In this document: positions 49,134 to 57,936 of the stretch, in pieces
Position numbering within the stretch: the first letter of the stretch is position 1
How the letters are laid out: every line of letters starts with the position of its first letter
Assembly (NCBI GenBank): GCA_028571325.1
Contig: CP116767.1
Coordinates: forward strand, 587,150-651,149
DNA: 64,000 nt
Direction of reading: 5' to 3'
Source of the DNA: Wolbachia endosymbiont of Ctenocephalides felis wCfeF
GTDB lineage: Bacteria; Pseudomonadota; Alphaproteobacteria; Rickettsiales; Anaplasmataceae
Notes under the pieces: model-generated
The model's database searches: none
What the model was told of the DNA's origin: nothing
The model's input: the letters and a program-made list of their open reading frames with translations, nothing else
Program-made: the position numbers and the translations under genes

Positions 49134-49419
49134 ATCCGTATTTTTATCTAATTATATCCAATTATACCCGAAAATATCCTATTAGTAAAGCAGAAAAGCA
49201 TACCAAAGAGTGAGTTTCATTAGGCATAAGGGGCTATTTTATGTGAAAATATAATATTTTGGTGAAATTATAAGAAAAACTAAGTTCCAGTGTCAGCTAC
49301 TTACATGACACCACTTTAGCTTCAATATTTGTACATTGGCCATGCTCCTAAACGGATATATTAAGTGAATATGTATAAAGCGTGCTCACGCTTATATTTC
49401 TGTAGAGCAAAAAATTTTA

Positions 49420-49471
49420 GTGGGACAAGCGACCATGATCGAATTAGCGACCTACAAACTGAGCTACGCCC
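49420..49471 (-). pseudogene. tRNA remnant (5' acceptor and D-arm)
   Basis: On the minus strand GGGCGTAGCTCAGTTTGTAG is a textbook tRNA beginning (acceptor strand, AGCTC D-stem), but the anticodon arm is missing. What follows (AATTCGATC, then CTTGTCCCAC) only loosely recalls a T-arm. It is too short and unpaired to be functional. The rest of 49134-49606 shows no feature. Confidence 0.5.
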
Positions 49472-49606
49472 GCAAAGTATAAAATTTCTGATACGTTAGC
49501 ACAGGAAGTGTAAAATCTCTAACATGCCAGCGCAAAAAGTCAATTGACTATTTAAGTAGATTCTTTTACTTCAAACTGTATTATAGTTTTAATTATATGT
49601 AAAATC

Positions 49607-50452
49607 GTGGGGTTTCTAATAAATTCAGCATACGCGTTTATCGGTGGTGTGGTACTTAACTTTATGCCTTGTGTTTTTCCTGTTCTTTCTCTAAAAGCAG
49701 CAGCAATAATCACTAGTCCTGGCAACTCATTTAAACTGAAGTTAAATGGCATAGCTTACACTCTTGGAGTATTGACTAGCATGTTGATATTGTCCTTAAC
49801 GCTACTAACGTTACGTAACATAGGTTATGCAATGGACTGGGGTTTTCATATACGATCTCCCATTTTTGTAATAATATTACTATATGTAATGTTTGCAATA
49901 GGCCTATGTTTCTGTGGCTTGTTTGACATTCCTCTCATATTTTCTCGTTCAGATAAAGCTAGTGGCAGTTTTCTCGGTGGAATGCTTTTAACGTTGGTTG
50001 CAATTCCCTGTGTCACACCTTTTATGGCACCTGCCATAGGTTTTGCTCTTACTCAGTCATCAATACTTATTTCTATTAGCATTTTCTTATTTCTTGGCTT
50101 AGGGATTGCACTTCCATACTTCATTATATCATTTTTTCCTAACACACTTGAATTTTTACCAAAACCTGGTGAGTGGACGGCAGCATTGAAGCATTTCCCT
50201 CTCTTCTCTGTATCTTTATCCATTATTTGGCTGCTTTGGAAGCTGATCAAAGAGTCAGACACAGTACCTATACTAACTGGGTTTTTAAGCCTGGCATTTA
50301 GTATATGGATATGGATTTTTAACAACGGTATAAAGTCACCTATTAGACCTATTATTTCTACACTATTCTTCCGTTTAATCCATCATCGTTCATCTTACCC
50401 AAGGCAGCGCAGAAAGTCACCTTTCAAAGAAATTCACAAACCTAGAAAATAA
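49607..50452 (+). CDS. DsbD/CcdA-like membrane thiol-disulfide transporter, C-terminus lost
   Basis: A 281-residue protein starting at GTG 49607. Seven or eight membrane helices with the DsbD central-domain marks: NFMPCVFPVLSLKAAA (first redox Cys) and LVAIPCVTPFMAPAIG (second redox Cys), which pass electrons across the membrane. A thioredoxin-like C-terminal domain, usual in DsbD, is absent. After residue ~260 the sequence turns basic and unlike the family (HHRSSYPRQRRK). An alternative frame at 50376-50540 continues TQGSAESHLSKKFTNLENKFLSS, so a frameshift near 50380-50400 may have cut a longer protein. Confidence 0.82.
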   Translation: MGFLINSAYAFIGGVVLNFMPCVFPVLSLKAAAIITSPGNSFKLKLNGIAYTLGVLTSMLILSLTLLTLRNIGYAMDWGFHIRSPIFVIILLYVMFAIGLCFCGLFDIPLIFSRSDKASGSFLGGMLLTLVAIPCVTPFMAPAIGFALTQSSILISISIFLFLGLGIALPYFIISFFPNTLEFLPKPGEWTAALKHFPLFSVSLSIIWLLWKLIKESDTVPILTGFLSLAFSIWIWIFNNGIKSPIRPIISTLFFRLIHHRSSYPRQRRKSPFKEIHKPRK

Positions 50453-50617
50453 ATTCCTCTCAAGCAGAGCTTACTGGCACACTCTTATTCGTACTTTTGC
50501 TATTGCGGTAATTATATTGGACTTTTTACATAGTCCCTAAACTAATACCAATTCCCACTATACAGAAAGTGAATAGACAACAGTGAAAAAAAGTTATAAC
50601 GTTATCCAATAAAAACA

Positions 50618-51100
50618 AAAAAACTACTTGACAACCTTCGCCGGTCCCCTTACAATAGAGTTGTGGGTGTTTTAGGCCTAAAATTTATCTTTAATCTTGT
50701 ATTAAGTGACAAAAGCACAGTATAAAACAAGGCGTGTTATGTTTTATTTTTGCAGCATGGACACTGCATGTCTTTATAATTTTTTGTCTACATTAGCTGA
50801 GCCTCGCTTACTAAGCGGTGTAAGAGAGAACCGGACGCCAAGTTTTTGAGAGAACAGTAAACAACTCACATTGCGGGGTTTCTTTTGTCTTTTTTTTAAA
50901 TTAGTTAAAAATTTAACCAGTCTCATTTTTTTCACAAAAAAATTGCTTGACAAACTTCGAAATTCCCCTTATTATGGTTGTGGGTATTTACAATCCCAAG
51001 GTCAGCTACTTGTCAAGCGTATAGACATTAACGCCAAGTTATTAGATAGATATTGACCAGGGCTTTTTTTGCTTTTTTTTTCCTATTTGGTAAATATTAA
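50618..51100 (+). repeat. dispersed intergenic repeat, type A copy 4
   Basis: Head TTGACA (50628-50633), 17 bases, TACAATAG. The inner pair, inner palindrome and both tails are kept, though the inner -10 is altered (TTATTATGG). It is followed directly by the IS4-type end at 51139-51177, the same order as seen in the 7.6-9.8 kb structure. Confidence 0.88.
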
Positions 51101-51138
51101 AGCAATTCATAAACAAACATTTATTTTTACAGCAAGTG

Positions 51139-51177
51139 GTGTCATTCCAGCGCGTGATGCACAACTGTACGAACATT
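51139..51177. repeat. solo IS4-type terminal repeat
   Basis: Matches the 39-bp ends of the IS at 8063-9282 (GTGTCATTCCAGCGCGTGAT...) and the bases outside it (TTTATTTTTACAGCAAGTG). No transposase is nearby, so this is a solo end or a non-autonomous copy. Confidence 0.75.
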
Positions 51178-51209
51178 GCAATTAGCAGGTAATTTGCGCA
51201 ACAGACGGT

Positions 51210-51363
51210 GTCATCCCAGTGCTCGACACTGGAATCTAGGAAAGTTTGCTTGTAAGCAAGCAAACTCATTTTGTGAACATAGAAGGTAGCTAATCTTAAT
51301 TTAAAACACAATATTTTAATTATTATGGAAAGACTGGATCCCAGTGTCAAGCACTGGGATGAC
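51210..51363. mobile_element. 154-bp MITE-like element with 28-bp inverted ends
   Basis: GTCATCCCAGTGCTCGACAC (from 51210) and its complement (51331-51363) bound a 93-base centre that holds a second palindrome (GTTTGCTTG...GCAAGCAAAC, 51244-51265). No coding capacity. Confidence 0.7.
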
Positions 51364-51429
51364 AAAAAAGGAGCTACTTGGATGCATCCTCCTGACAGGC
51401 TCAAATTGCAATGTTCGTACAATTGTGGC

Positions 51430-51819
51430 TTATATTTTTGTAATGCTAATGATGTTGAACTCCCTTGAATGGCCCTCTTCAGTTGGAATTATATTAAATA
51501 TTAACTCTTTTCCATCTGAAGACAAAGTTCCATTATCTACCTTATAGTTATTCACATGACAACCGCTGCTGTTCTCTACTCTTTCTTCTATTTGTAAAGA
51601 TCTGAGATCAAGAACAATGTCTTTATGTATGTTCCCATCCGGACATATATATTCATATAGGTTCTTAAATACCAAGTTCTTATGCTCATCACGTTCTACT
51701 ATATATGTGCTAAGATCTGTAAGATCTGGACTATCCTTATTATATTCAGATACTACATAATAAGCATTATCCTCGAAAAATCCCGAATAGTCGTCGAAAA
51801 GATTTATAAAATCTGTCAT
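51430..51819 (-). CDS. small acidic hypothetical protein
   Basis: A 129-residue soluble protein that I do not recognise. It is acidic with several aromatic residues (MTDFINLFDDYSGFFEDNAYYVV) and a beta-rich C-terminal half (GKELIFNIIPTEEGHSREFNIISI). It starts at ATG 51819. AAAGGCAAAT lies ahead of the ATG. The position, beside two small orphans and repeats, suggests lineage-specific sequence. Confidence 0.6.
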   Translation of the reverse strand: MTDFINLFDDYSGFFEDNAYYVVSEYNKDSPDLTDLSTYIVERDEHKNLVFKNLYEYICPDGNIHKDIVLDLRSLQIEERVENSSGCHVNNYKVDNGTLSSDGKELIFNIIPTEEGHSREFNIISITKI

Positions 51820-51921
51820 AATATTTGCCTTTTGTTATCAAACTATTAATATGATAACTAATATTCCTACATAAGTCAAGTAAGTTAATTTATTAGTATT
51901 TTGGCGATCAGGCCCCAGCTA

Positions 51922-52407
51922 TCACACCACTGAAAGATTTCCCTCTTTGCTCAATTCTTTTACCTTTGGCTCACTGATCATAGTCCGAACGATATTAGCT
52001 GCCATAGCAGCACAACCCAAAATGAAAAAAGTAATAGAAACAAAAGGAATAATAGGAGATTCAAAAGGTAATACAGGTATAATTCCCCCTATTAAAAACG
52101 AGGCGCTAGATGCGATATTAATATGGATCTTTGTTAGCTTTTCTTGTCCTGGAGTGTTTTCTATGCCAAGCTGATTACCAAGATTGCGTTTTCGCAAGTG
52201 GTCAACATATGACCACATATTCAAACCGAGTGAAACTATGCTTAGTACAATACTCAAAGCAGCAGAGTGCAAATTTAAGCTAGGAACATCAAAAACTAGT
52301 GACGCTATATACCCAATAAAAGAAGCAATGGATAGCGTGGTAACTATACGTTTTGAGTAAGTTCTTATTTTTTTTCTGTCAACAAGCCTCTTTTTCTCAC
52401 AACCCAT
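51922..52407 (-). CDS. hypothetical membrane protein, four helices
   Basis: A 161-residue protein with four membrane segments (about residues 22-40, 45-66, 98-116, 120-140) and short polar ends, the N-terminus being strongly basic (KKRLVDRKKIRTYSKR). No family is recognised. It starts at ATG 52407, 70 bases from tRNA-Leu. Confidence 0.65.
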   Translation of the reverse strand: MGCEKKRLVDRKKIRTYSKRIVTTLSIASFIGYIASLVFDVPSLNLHSAALSIVLSIVSLGLNMWSYVDHLRKRNLGNQLGIENTPGQEKLTKIHINIASSASFLIGGIIPVLPFESPIIPFVSITFFILGCAAMAANIVRTMISEPKVKELSKEGNLSVV

Positions 52408-52477
52408 AAACTTAGGTATACTTAGTATATTCCATTATAGCATTAATTCATTCAAAAAACAATATGGAAGTTAAGAG

Positions 52478-52561
52478 TGCCCGAGAGAAGACTTGAACTT
52501 CCACAACTGAAAAGTTACTAGCACCTGAAGCTAGCGCGTCTACCAATTCCGCCACCCGGGC
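52478..52561 (-). tRNA. tRNA-Leu (anticodon CAG)
   Basis: Minus strand, 84 nt with a long variable arm. Acceptor GCCCGGG/CTCGGGC, D-arm GTGGCGGAATTGGTAGAC, anticodon stem CTAGC/GCTAG with loop TTCAGGT (anticodon CAG), T-loop TTCAAGT. CCA is not encoded. Confidence 0.96.
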
Positions 52562-52623
52562 TTTTTGTGGTTTACTGTGTTAAAATTAAATAATATACTT
52601 AAGCAATTTTTAGTTCAAAGGTA

Positions 52624-54051
52624 ATGTCGGACAATTTAAACCTAGATCAAATATTTTTTGCTCAAAACAATGTTAATATTAATAACGTATATGAAATAGT
52701 CAACAGCGCTTTGAGCAATAGCGATGGCGGTGAGCTATTTTTAGAGTTTTGTCAGTCAGAGTCCCTGGTTTTCGATGATAACATATTGAAACACATGGAT
52801 TTGAATACCAGAAGGGGATTTGGCCTGAGGTCTTTTTGCGAGGACAGCACATCTTTTGTTTGTTCTTCTGAGATTAGCGAAAAAGAAATTAGTAACGCTG
52901 CTTCTATAGTAAGAAGCTCAGTATCTTTAAACAAAGCAAGTTCAATAAGCTTAAACAAAGAGACAAAAAACTTATATTCGAAAATTAACCCCATAAATGA
53001 AATAGATCTGAGCTCAAAAATTAAACTGCTCAACGAGGTTAATGAGTATGTAAGATCCAAAAATAACTGCGTGAAGCAAGTAAAAATAACTCTAAGTGGA
53101 GAATGGCAAGTCATACAAATAATAAAGGGTAATCACAGATTAAGCGATATTAGGCCTTTAGTACGTTTTAATGTGCTGGTTATCGTAGAAAAAAATGGCC
53201 GCGCTGAAAGAGGTTCTGCAGGACACGGTGGACGAGATTCTTATAGTAAGTTTATTTCTGAGAAAAGGTGGAAAGAAGTTGCAAACCAGGCTTTGGAACA
53301 AGCATTAGTAAATCTTGAAGCAGTTCCAACTCCGGCTGGAGAGATGACAGTTGTTCTAGGTTCTGGCTGGCCAGGAGTGTTGTTACATGAAGCTGTAGGT
53401 CATGGGCTCGAAGGCGATTTTAATCGTAAAGGAGTCTCAGCATTTTCAAATTCTATTGGTAAACAAGTAGCAGCTAGTGGCATCACAGTAGTTGATGATG
53501 GAACTCTGCCTAATTTGCGTGGTTCTATTAGCATAGATGATGAAGGTACTCCTTCTGGTTATAATGTGTTGATAGAAGATGGAATCCTCAAAGGATATAT
53601 GCAAGATCATATGAATGCTAAACTCATGGGAGTAAATCCAACTGGTAATGGTAGGAGGGAAAGTTATAAGGAAGTTACTATGCCGCGCATGACAAACACC
53701 TATATGTTGCCTGGAAAACATACACCAGAAGAAATAATATCTAGCGTGAAGAAAGGTCTGTATGCAGTAAATTTTGGTGGTGGGCAGGTTGATATAACGT
53801 CAGGGAAATTTGTTTTCTCATCTTCAGAAGCTTATTTGATAGAAAATGGTAAAATTACACAGCCAGTCAAAGGGGCAACGCTAATTGGTGATGGGCCAAC
53901 AGTGCTGAAGAAAGTATCCATGGTTGGCAACGACTTAAAGCTAGATCCCGGTATTGGTACATGTTCGAAAGACGGACAAAATGTGCCTGTTGGGGTTGGT
54001 CAACCAACACTCAAAGTTGATGCAATTACGGTAGGCGGAACTGAGTTATAA
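52624..54051 (+). CDS. tldD: metalloprotease TldD
   Basis: Zinc protease that with TldE (PmbA) trims peptides and small regulators. Its 475 residues have the HExxxH site LLHEAVGHGLEGDFNRKG and the family marks RGSISIDDEGTPSGYNVLIEDG and GNGRRESYKEVTMPRMTNTY. The C-terminal CSKDGQNVPVGVGQPTLKVD supplies the third zinc ligand. The pmbA partner is not in this window. The stop overlaps the convergent next gene by six bases. Confidence 0.96.
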   Translation: MSDNLNLDQIFFAQNNVNINNVYEIVNSALSNSDGGELFLEFCQSESLVFDDNILKHMDLNTRRGFGLRSFCEDSTSFVCSSEISEKEISNAASIVRSSVSLNKASSISLNKETKNLYSKINPINEIDLSSKIKLLNEVNEYVRSKNNCVKQVKITLSGEWQVIQIIKGNHRLSDIRPLVRFNVLVIVEKNGRAERGSAGHGGRDSYSKFISEKRWKEVANQALEQALVNLEAVPTPAGEMTVVLGSGWPGVLLHEAVGHGLEGDFNRKGVSAFSNSIGKQVAASGITVVDDGTLPNLRGSISIDDEGTPSGYNVLIEDGILKGYMQDHMNAKLMGVNPTGNGRRESYKEVTMPRMTNTYMLPGKHTPEEIISSVKKGLYAVNFGGGQVDITSGKFVFSSSEAYLIENGKITQPVKGATLIGDGPTVLKKVSMVGNDLKLDPGIGTCSKDGQNVPVGVGQPTLKVDAITVGGTEL

Positions 54052-55131
54052 GTTAGGGGTATTGGCCCGATTTCCTGCTGCTTCTCGTCGCTCGTCTTCT
54101 TGCTCCTGAAAGGATTGTTTTCGTTCTGCTCCAGCTCCTTGCCCAGGCTCAGTAGGCTGCTCACCCCTTTGGGTAACCCGCTCTTCTGCTAAAGCATGTT
54201 GATTATCTTTTCCAGCTCCCTTAACTGGAGTTTTTAGAATGTCGCTAATTTTACCACTAATTTCACTACCCCATTCTTTCTTCTTTTCAGTATCAGGGTT
54301 ATACAAAGTACCTTTCCTGTTATTTGAAAAAAGACTTTTGACTGCACTTACTTCAGTGACTAAAAGTCCAACAACAGCAATACCTAGCATAATTGGGCCA
54401 GTGCCAAAGATTAATGTCGTAAAAGCAAAAAAAGCAACAGGAAGTAAAGATTTACGTAAGAACGTTGTTACCATTTCTTCATCACTAAGTGGTGGTTCAT
54501 CTTCTTCTTTACCTCCACCTAAAAATGGTACTTTTTCTTTTAGCCCACTCATCAAGGAGCCAGAAATGTTTTTAGGATCTACCTTTATTCCAAACGGCCA
54601 CCCAGCAAGCTTTATGAGTGAATCTTTAGCTTCTGTACCGCGTATATCATCTGTACACTCATTAATTACTTCTTTTATTTTTTTATTCTCTAAATTTTCT
54701 TTGCTAGCTAAATTTTTTTCTCTAATTTTCTCAAATGCGGAAATTAAAAACTGAAGGAAATTTTCTTTACTTAGTGGCTTTATATCTTCTGGATTGACAT
54801 TTTTGAATATCTCTTCGTGATTCTCAAATATGAAAGTAAAAACTTTCTTTTCATTTTCATTCTGTAACCGAGTTAATTGCTTATCTAATGACTGCAGCTT
54901 ATCCTGTAACTTTTGTTCTTGCTCCTTTGGAAGTTTTTTTTGCAGCTCCTTTGTTATTTCCCCTATCTCCTGTTGTGTTTGCTTCTCTGGATTTTCTAAA
55001 GTATCTAGAAAAGCACGATAGATTAACTGATGTTCCTTTTTTTCAAAAGTTTTCTTATCTTCGTCAGTTAACTGAATAGATGGTCCTGTGGACTCTTTCT
55101 TTACTGTTTGTGGAGTTGGTTCTTCTACCAT
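54046..55131 (-). CDS. coiled-coil membrane protein, function unknown
   Basis: A 361-residue protein not matched to a family. Residues ~25-175 are highly charged and helical, with heptad-like spacing (KELQKKLPKEQEQKLQDKLQ). There is a double hydrophobic segment at ~225-260 (LPVAFFAFTTLIFGTGPIMLGIAVVGLLV), and the C-terminal 60 residues are Gln/Glu/Arg-rich and disordered (TQRGEQPTEPGQGAG). No signal peptide. It fits the Wolbachia pattern of candidate secreted or membrane effectors, on architecture alone. Confidence 0.72.
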   Translation of the reverse strand: MVEEPTPQTVKKESTGPSIQLTDEDKKTFEKKEHQLIYRAFLDTLENPEKQTQQEIGEITKELQKKLPKEQEQKLQDKLQSLDKQLTRLQNENEKKVFTFIFENHEEIFKNVNPEDIKPLSKENFLQFLISAFEKIREKNLASKENLENKKIKEVINECTDDIRGTEAKDSLIKLAGWPFGIKVDPKNISGSLMSGLKEKVPFLGGGKEEDEPPLSDEEMVTTFLRKSLLPVAFFAFTTLIFGTGPIMLGIAVVGLLVTEVSAVKSLFSNNRKGTLYNPDTEKKKEWGSEISGKISDILKTPVKGAGKDNQHALAEERVTQRGEQPTEPGQGAGAERKQSFQEQEDERREAAGNRANTPNL

Positions 55132-55182
55132 TGCTAACCTATTTGCATTTACCTGTGTTTTAATTGTAGCATATTTTTTATA

Positions 55183-57768
55183 TTAGTTCAAATGATTTAT
55201 ACTCTCGGAATCTGCAGCGTTTAAATCATAGTTAAGAAAATTTGAGCCCCAGTTGTCGCTAATTTTTACCTCCACTTCAAGCGGTACAGAAATTTTTACT
55301 GCATTTTCCATTACGTCTTTCACAAGTTTTGCTGTTTCTTGTACCTTTTCATCCTCTACTTCGACCAGTAGCTCATCGTGAACTTGGAGAATTATTTTAC
55401 CAGCTTTTAACTGATCAAAAAGTCGGATCATTGCACTTTTTATTATATCAGCAGCAGTTCCTTGCACAGGTGCGTTTATTGCTGCCCTTTCCGCAAATTG
55501 CCTTAAGTAAGGGATTTTATTGTTTATGTCTTCTACAAAGCATCTTCTACCAAACAAAGTTTCTACATAGCCGTGCTGTCTCGCAATAGACATCTCCTTT
55601 TCCATATAGACCTTTATCTCTGGATAACAGGAGAAATAATAATCAATGTATTCGGCAGCTTCCTCAACGGTAATTTTAAACCGCCTTGCAAGGCCAAACG
55701 GGCTAATGCCATATATAATGCCAAAATTAATGGATTTTGCCTTTTGCCTTAGCTGTTTATCTACCTCTGCACCTTCTCGCACTCCAAAAACTTGCCTTGC
55801 GGTGATATTGTGAACATCTTGTCCATTTGCAAAAGCTTCTTTAAATGCTGCAACATCTGCGATATGTGCCAAAAGTCTCAATTCTATTTGTGAATAATCG
55901 GCAGAAATTATCTTGTACCCTTTCGGTGCAATAAATGCTTGCCTGATAAAGCTTCCTTCCTCACTCCTGATAGGGATACTCTGCAGATTAGGATTGCTGG
56001 AGCTAAGCCTGCCTGTTGCAGTTGTTGAGAAGCTTGTGTGTACTCTACCATCAAGAGGGTCAACTCGCTTTATTAGCGCATCGGTATAGGTACCCTTTAG
56101 CTTGCTTAAGTGTCGCCAATCTAAAATTTTACTTGCAATTTCAGCTCCTTCCATTTCAAGTTCTTCTAGTACTTCAGAGTTTGTGCTATACGATCCTGAT
56201 TTTAACTTTTTCTTCTTATTAAGCCCCATTTTGTTAAACAAAACATCACTCAACTGTTTTGGCGAAGCAATATTGAATCTTTCTCCTGCCAAGTTATATA
56301 TATCATCCTCAAGCACAGCGAGTAACTGTTGAAATTTATCAGACAATTCCTGCAGTTTTTGAATGTTTAGCAATATTCCATTTTTCTCCATGCTGAGTAT
56401 TACTTTCATAAGCGGCTTATCAAAGCGCTCGTAAATTGTAAAGAGCTTTTCCTGGAACAATCTTTGTGTTAGCTTTTCATGTATCGCTATTAAAGTTTTT
56501 GCTGAAAAAACCTCTACATTTTCACTCAAATTATGTACAATTATGCTTGGAATGCTGTGGTCGTGCTTTCCTGTGTCAAGGCTATATGACATTGTCATCA
56601 AATCATCAACTGAGCCCAGCATTTTTTCTATTGTAGGAAATGTTTCTCTGACCTTTCTAACGTCATGTATTATTTTAAGCACCCCATTTGAAAACAAAGT
56701 TGAGTTGATTGTGATTAGTGCATCTTGTAAGCAGTTTTGGTCTATGTAGAAAATATTATCTTCACTGTAAGACAAGGAAATTTTACTGAGTACATTGTTC
56801 TCAAAGTGGCAATAGATTGCAATTTTGCCTTCATATCTGCAGTGCTCCAAAAATTTTTCTAATTCTTCACTACTATATTCTAGTTTCCTTCCCGCGCTGG
56901 GTTTATTATAAGAAAAAAGCTTCTCTGCTTTGCTTATCAATGAATTAAACTCATACTTCTTTAGAAAGGATAACAATTTCTCCATATTTGGAGGATGAAC
57001 TTCATATTTTGCAACATCATGCTGAAGATCTACTTTCTCGCATAGTAATAAAAGTTTTCGTGAAATTAGCGCTTTTTCCTTATGTTCGGTAAGAATATTA
57101 CGTACTCTCGTTTGCTCAATGCTATTAATGTTTTCCAGGATATTGTCCAGGGACCCAAATTCATCAAGCAATTTAGCTGCAGTCTTTGGGCCTATTCCTG
57201 GAACGCCCGGGATGTTATCAGATGCATCTCCAGTTAGAGAAAATAAATCAAGAAGCCTGTTTGAATTTATACCAAATTTTTCTATTACTTGTTTTTCATC
57301 TATGTATATATTTTTAATAGGGTCGAATATTAGAATGTTGTAGTTCAAAAGCTGAAACAAATCTTTATCTGACGAGACTACTACCACTTTAAAGTCTTGG
57401 TGGTTGGCGTATTTCGCAGCTAGTGTTGCAATTATGTCATCTGCTTCATAGCCTTCAATCTCTTCATAGCTGAGATTGAAAGCTTCTACTGCTTCCCTCA
57501 GTATTGCAAACTGTGGAATCAAGTCCTCAGGAGGTGTTACCCTGTTTGCTTTATATTCAGGGTATAAATTGTGCCTGAAATTTTTTTTGCCAGAGTCAAA
57601 TGCTATGGTCAAGTAATCCGAGTGAGTAATGTACTTAAGAACCATGTTTAGAAAGCCATACACGCCACCTATTGGCATACCAGTTGAGGTAACTAAATGA
57701 GGCAAAACGTAATAAGCTCTGAAAAGAAAGCCATAACCATCGATGATTGTGAAAGTTTTTTCTTGCAT
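55183..57768 (-). CDS. polA: DNA polymerase I
   Basis: At 861 residues it holds three domains. The 5'-3' exonuclease (1-~260) has AFDSGKKNFRHNLYPEYKANR, the acidic YEADDIIATLA, VVSSDKDLFQLL and the helix-hairpin LTGDASDNIPGVPGIGPKTA. The 3'-5' exonuclease region (~290-460) lacks the DxE metal pair: the first strand reads KIAIYCHFENNVLSKI, so proofreading is probably lost. The polymerase domain has motif A SADYSQIELRLLAHI, motif B RQKAKSINFGIIYG and motif C ILQVHDELLVEVE. It is used in Okazaki fragment processing and repair. Confidence 0.97.
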   Translation of the reverse strand: MQEKTFTIIDGYGFLFRAYYVLPHLVTSTGMPIGGVYGFLNMVLKYITHSDYLTIAFDSGKKNFRHNLYPEYKANRVTPPEDLIPQFAILREAVEAFNLSYEEIEGYEADDIIATLAAKYANHQDFKVVVVSSDKDLFQLLNYNILIFDPIKNIYIDEKQVIEKFGINSNRLLDLFSLTGDASDNIPGVPGIGPKTAAKLLDEFGSLDNILENINSIEQTRVRNILTEHKEKALISRKLLLLCEKVDLQHDVAKYEVHPPNMEKLLSFLKKYEFNSLISKAEKLFSYNKPSAGRKLEYSSEELEKFLEHCRYEGKIAIYCHFENNVLSKISLSYSEDNIFYIDQNCLQDALITINSTLFSNGVLKIIHDVRKVRETFPTIEKMLGSVDDLMTMSYSLDTGKHDHSIPSIIVHNLSENVEVFSAKTLIAIHEKLTQRLFQEKLFTIYERFDKPLMKVILSMEKNGILLNIQKLQELSDKFQQLLAVLEDDIYNLAGERFNIASPKQLSDVLFNKMGLNKKKKLKSGSYSTNSEVLEELEMEGAEIASKILDWRHLSKLKGTYTDALIKRVDPLDGRVHTSFSTTATGRLSSSNPNLQSIPIRSEEGSFIRQAFIAPKGYKIISADYSQIELRLLAHIADVAAFKEAFANGQDVHNITARQVFGVREGAEVDKQLRQKAKSINFGIIYGISPFGLARRFKITVEEAAEYIDYYFSCYPEIKVYMEKEMSIARQHGYVETLFGRRCFVEDINNKIPYLRQFAERAAINAPVQGTAADIIKSAMIRLFDQLKAGKIILQVHDELLVEVEDEKVQETAKLVKDVMENAVKISVPLEVEVKISDNWGSNFLNYDLNAADSESINHLN

Positions 57769-57936
57769 TGTAGATATTTATGTGTGCCTTTGATAGTCTA
57801 TTATTTGGATATAAAAATCAAGTCTTTGTTTCTACTTTTGAGCATCGCAAGAGACTTTGCCAAAAATAATATTCATGCATAGTTAATAGTTATCGGTTAA
57901 AATTAAGTTGTATTGGTAATGAATTGAGGGTTTGAA

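Noticed and set aside
51139..51177. Phage attachment site
   Set aside because: The sequence is an IS end found elsewhere with the transposase; no phage or integrase gene lies in the window.
54239..54754. 171-codon plus-strand ORF inside the coiled-coil gene
   Set aside because: Antisense to a better frame with clear protein-like structure; Ser/Phe-rich shadow of Glu/Lys codons.
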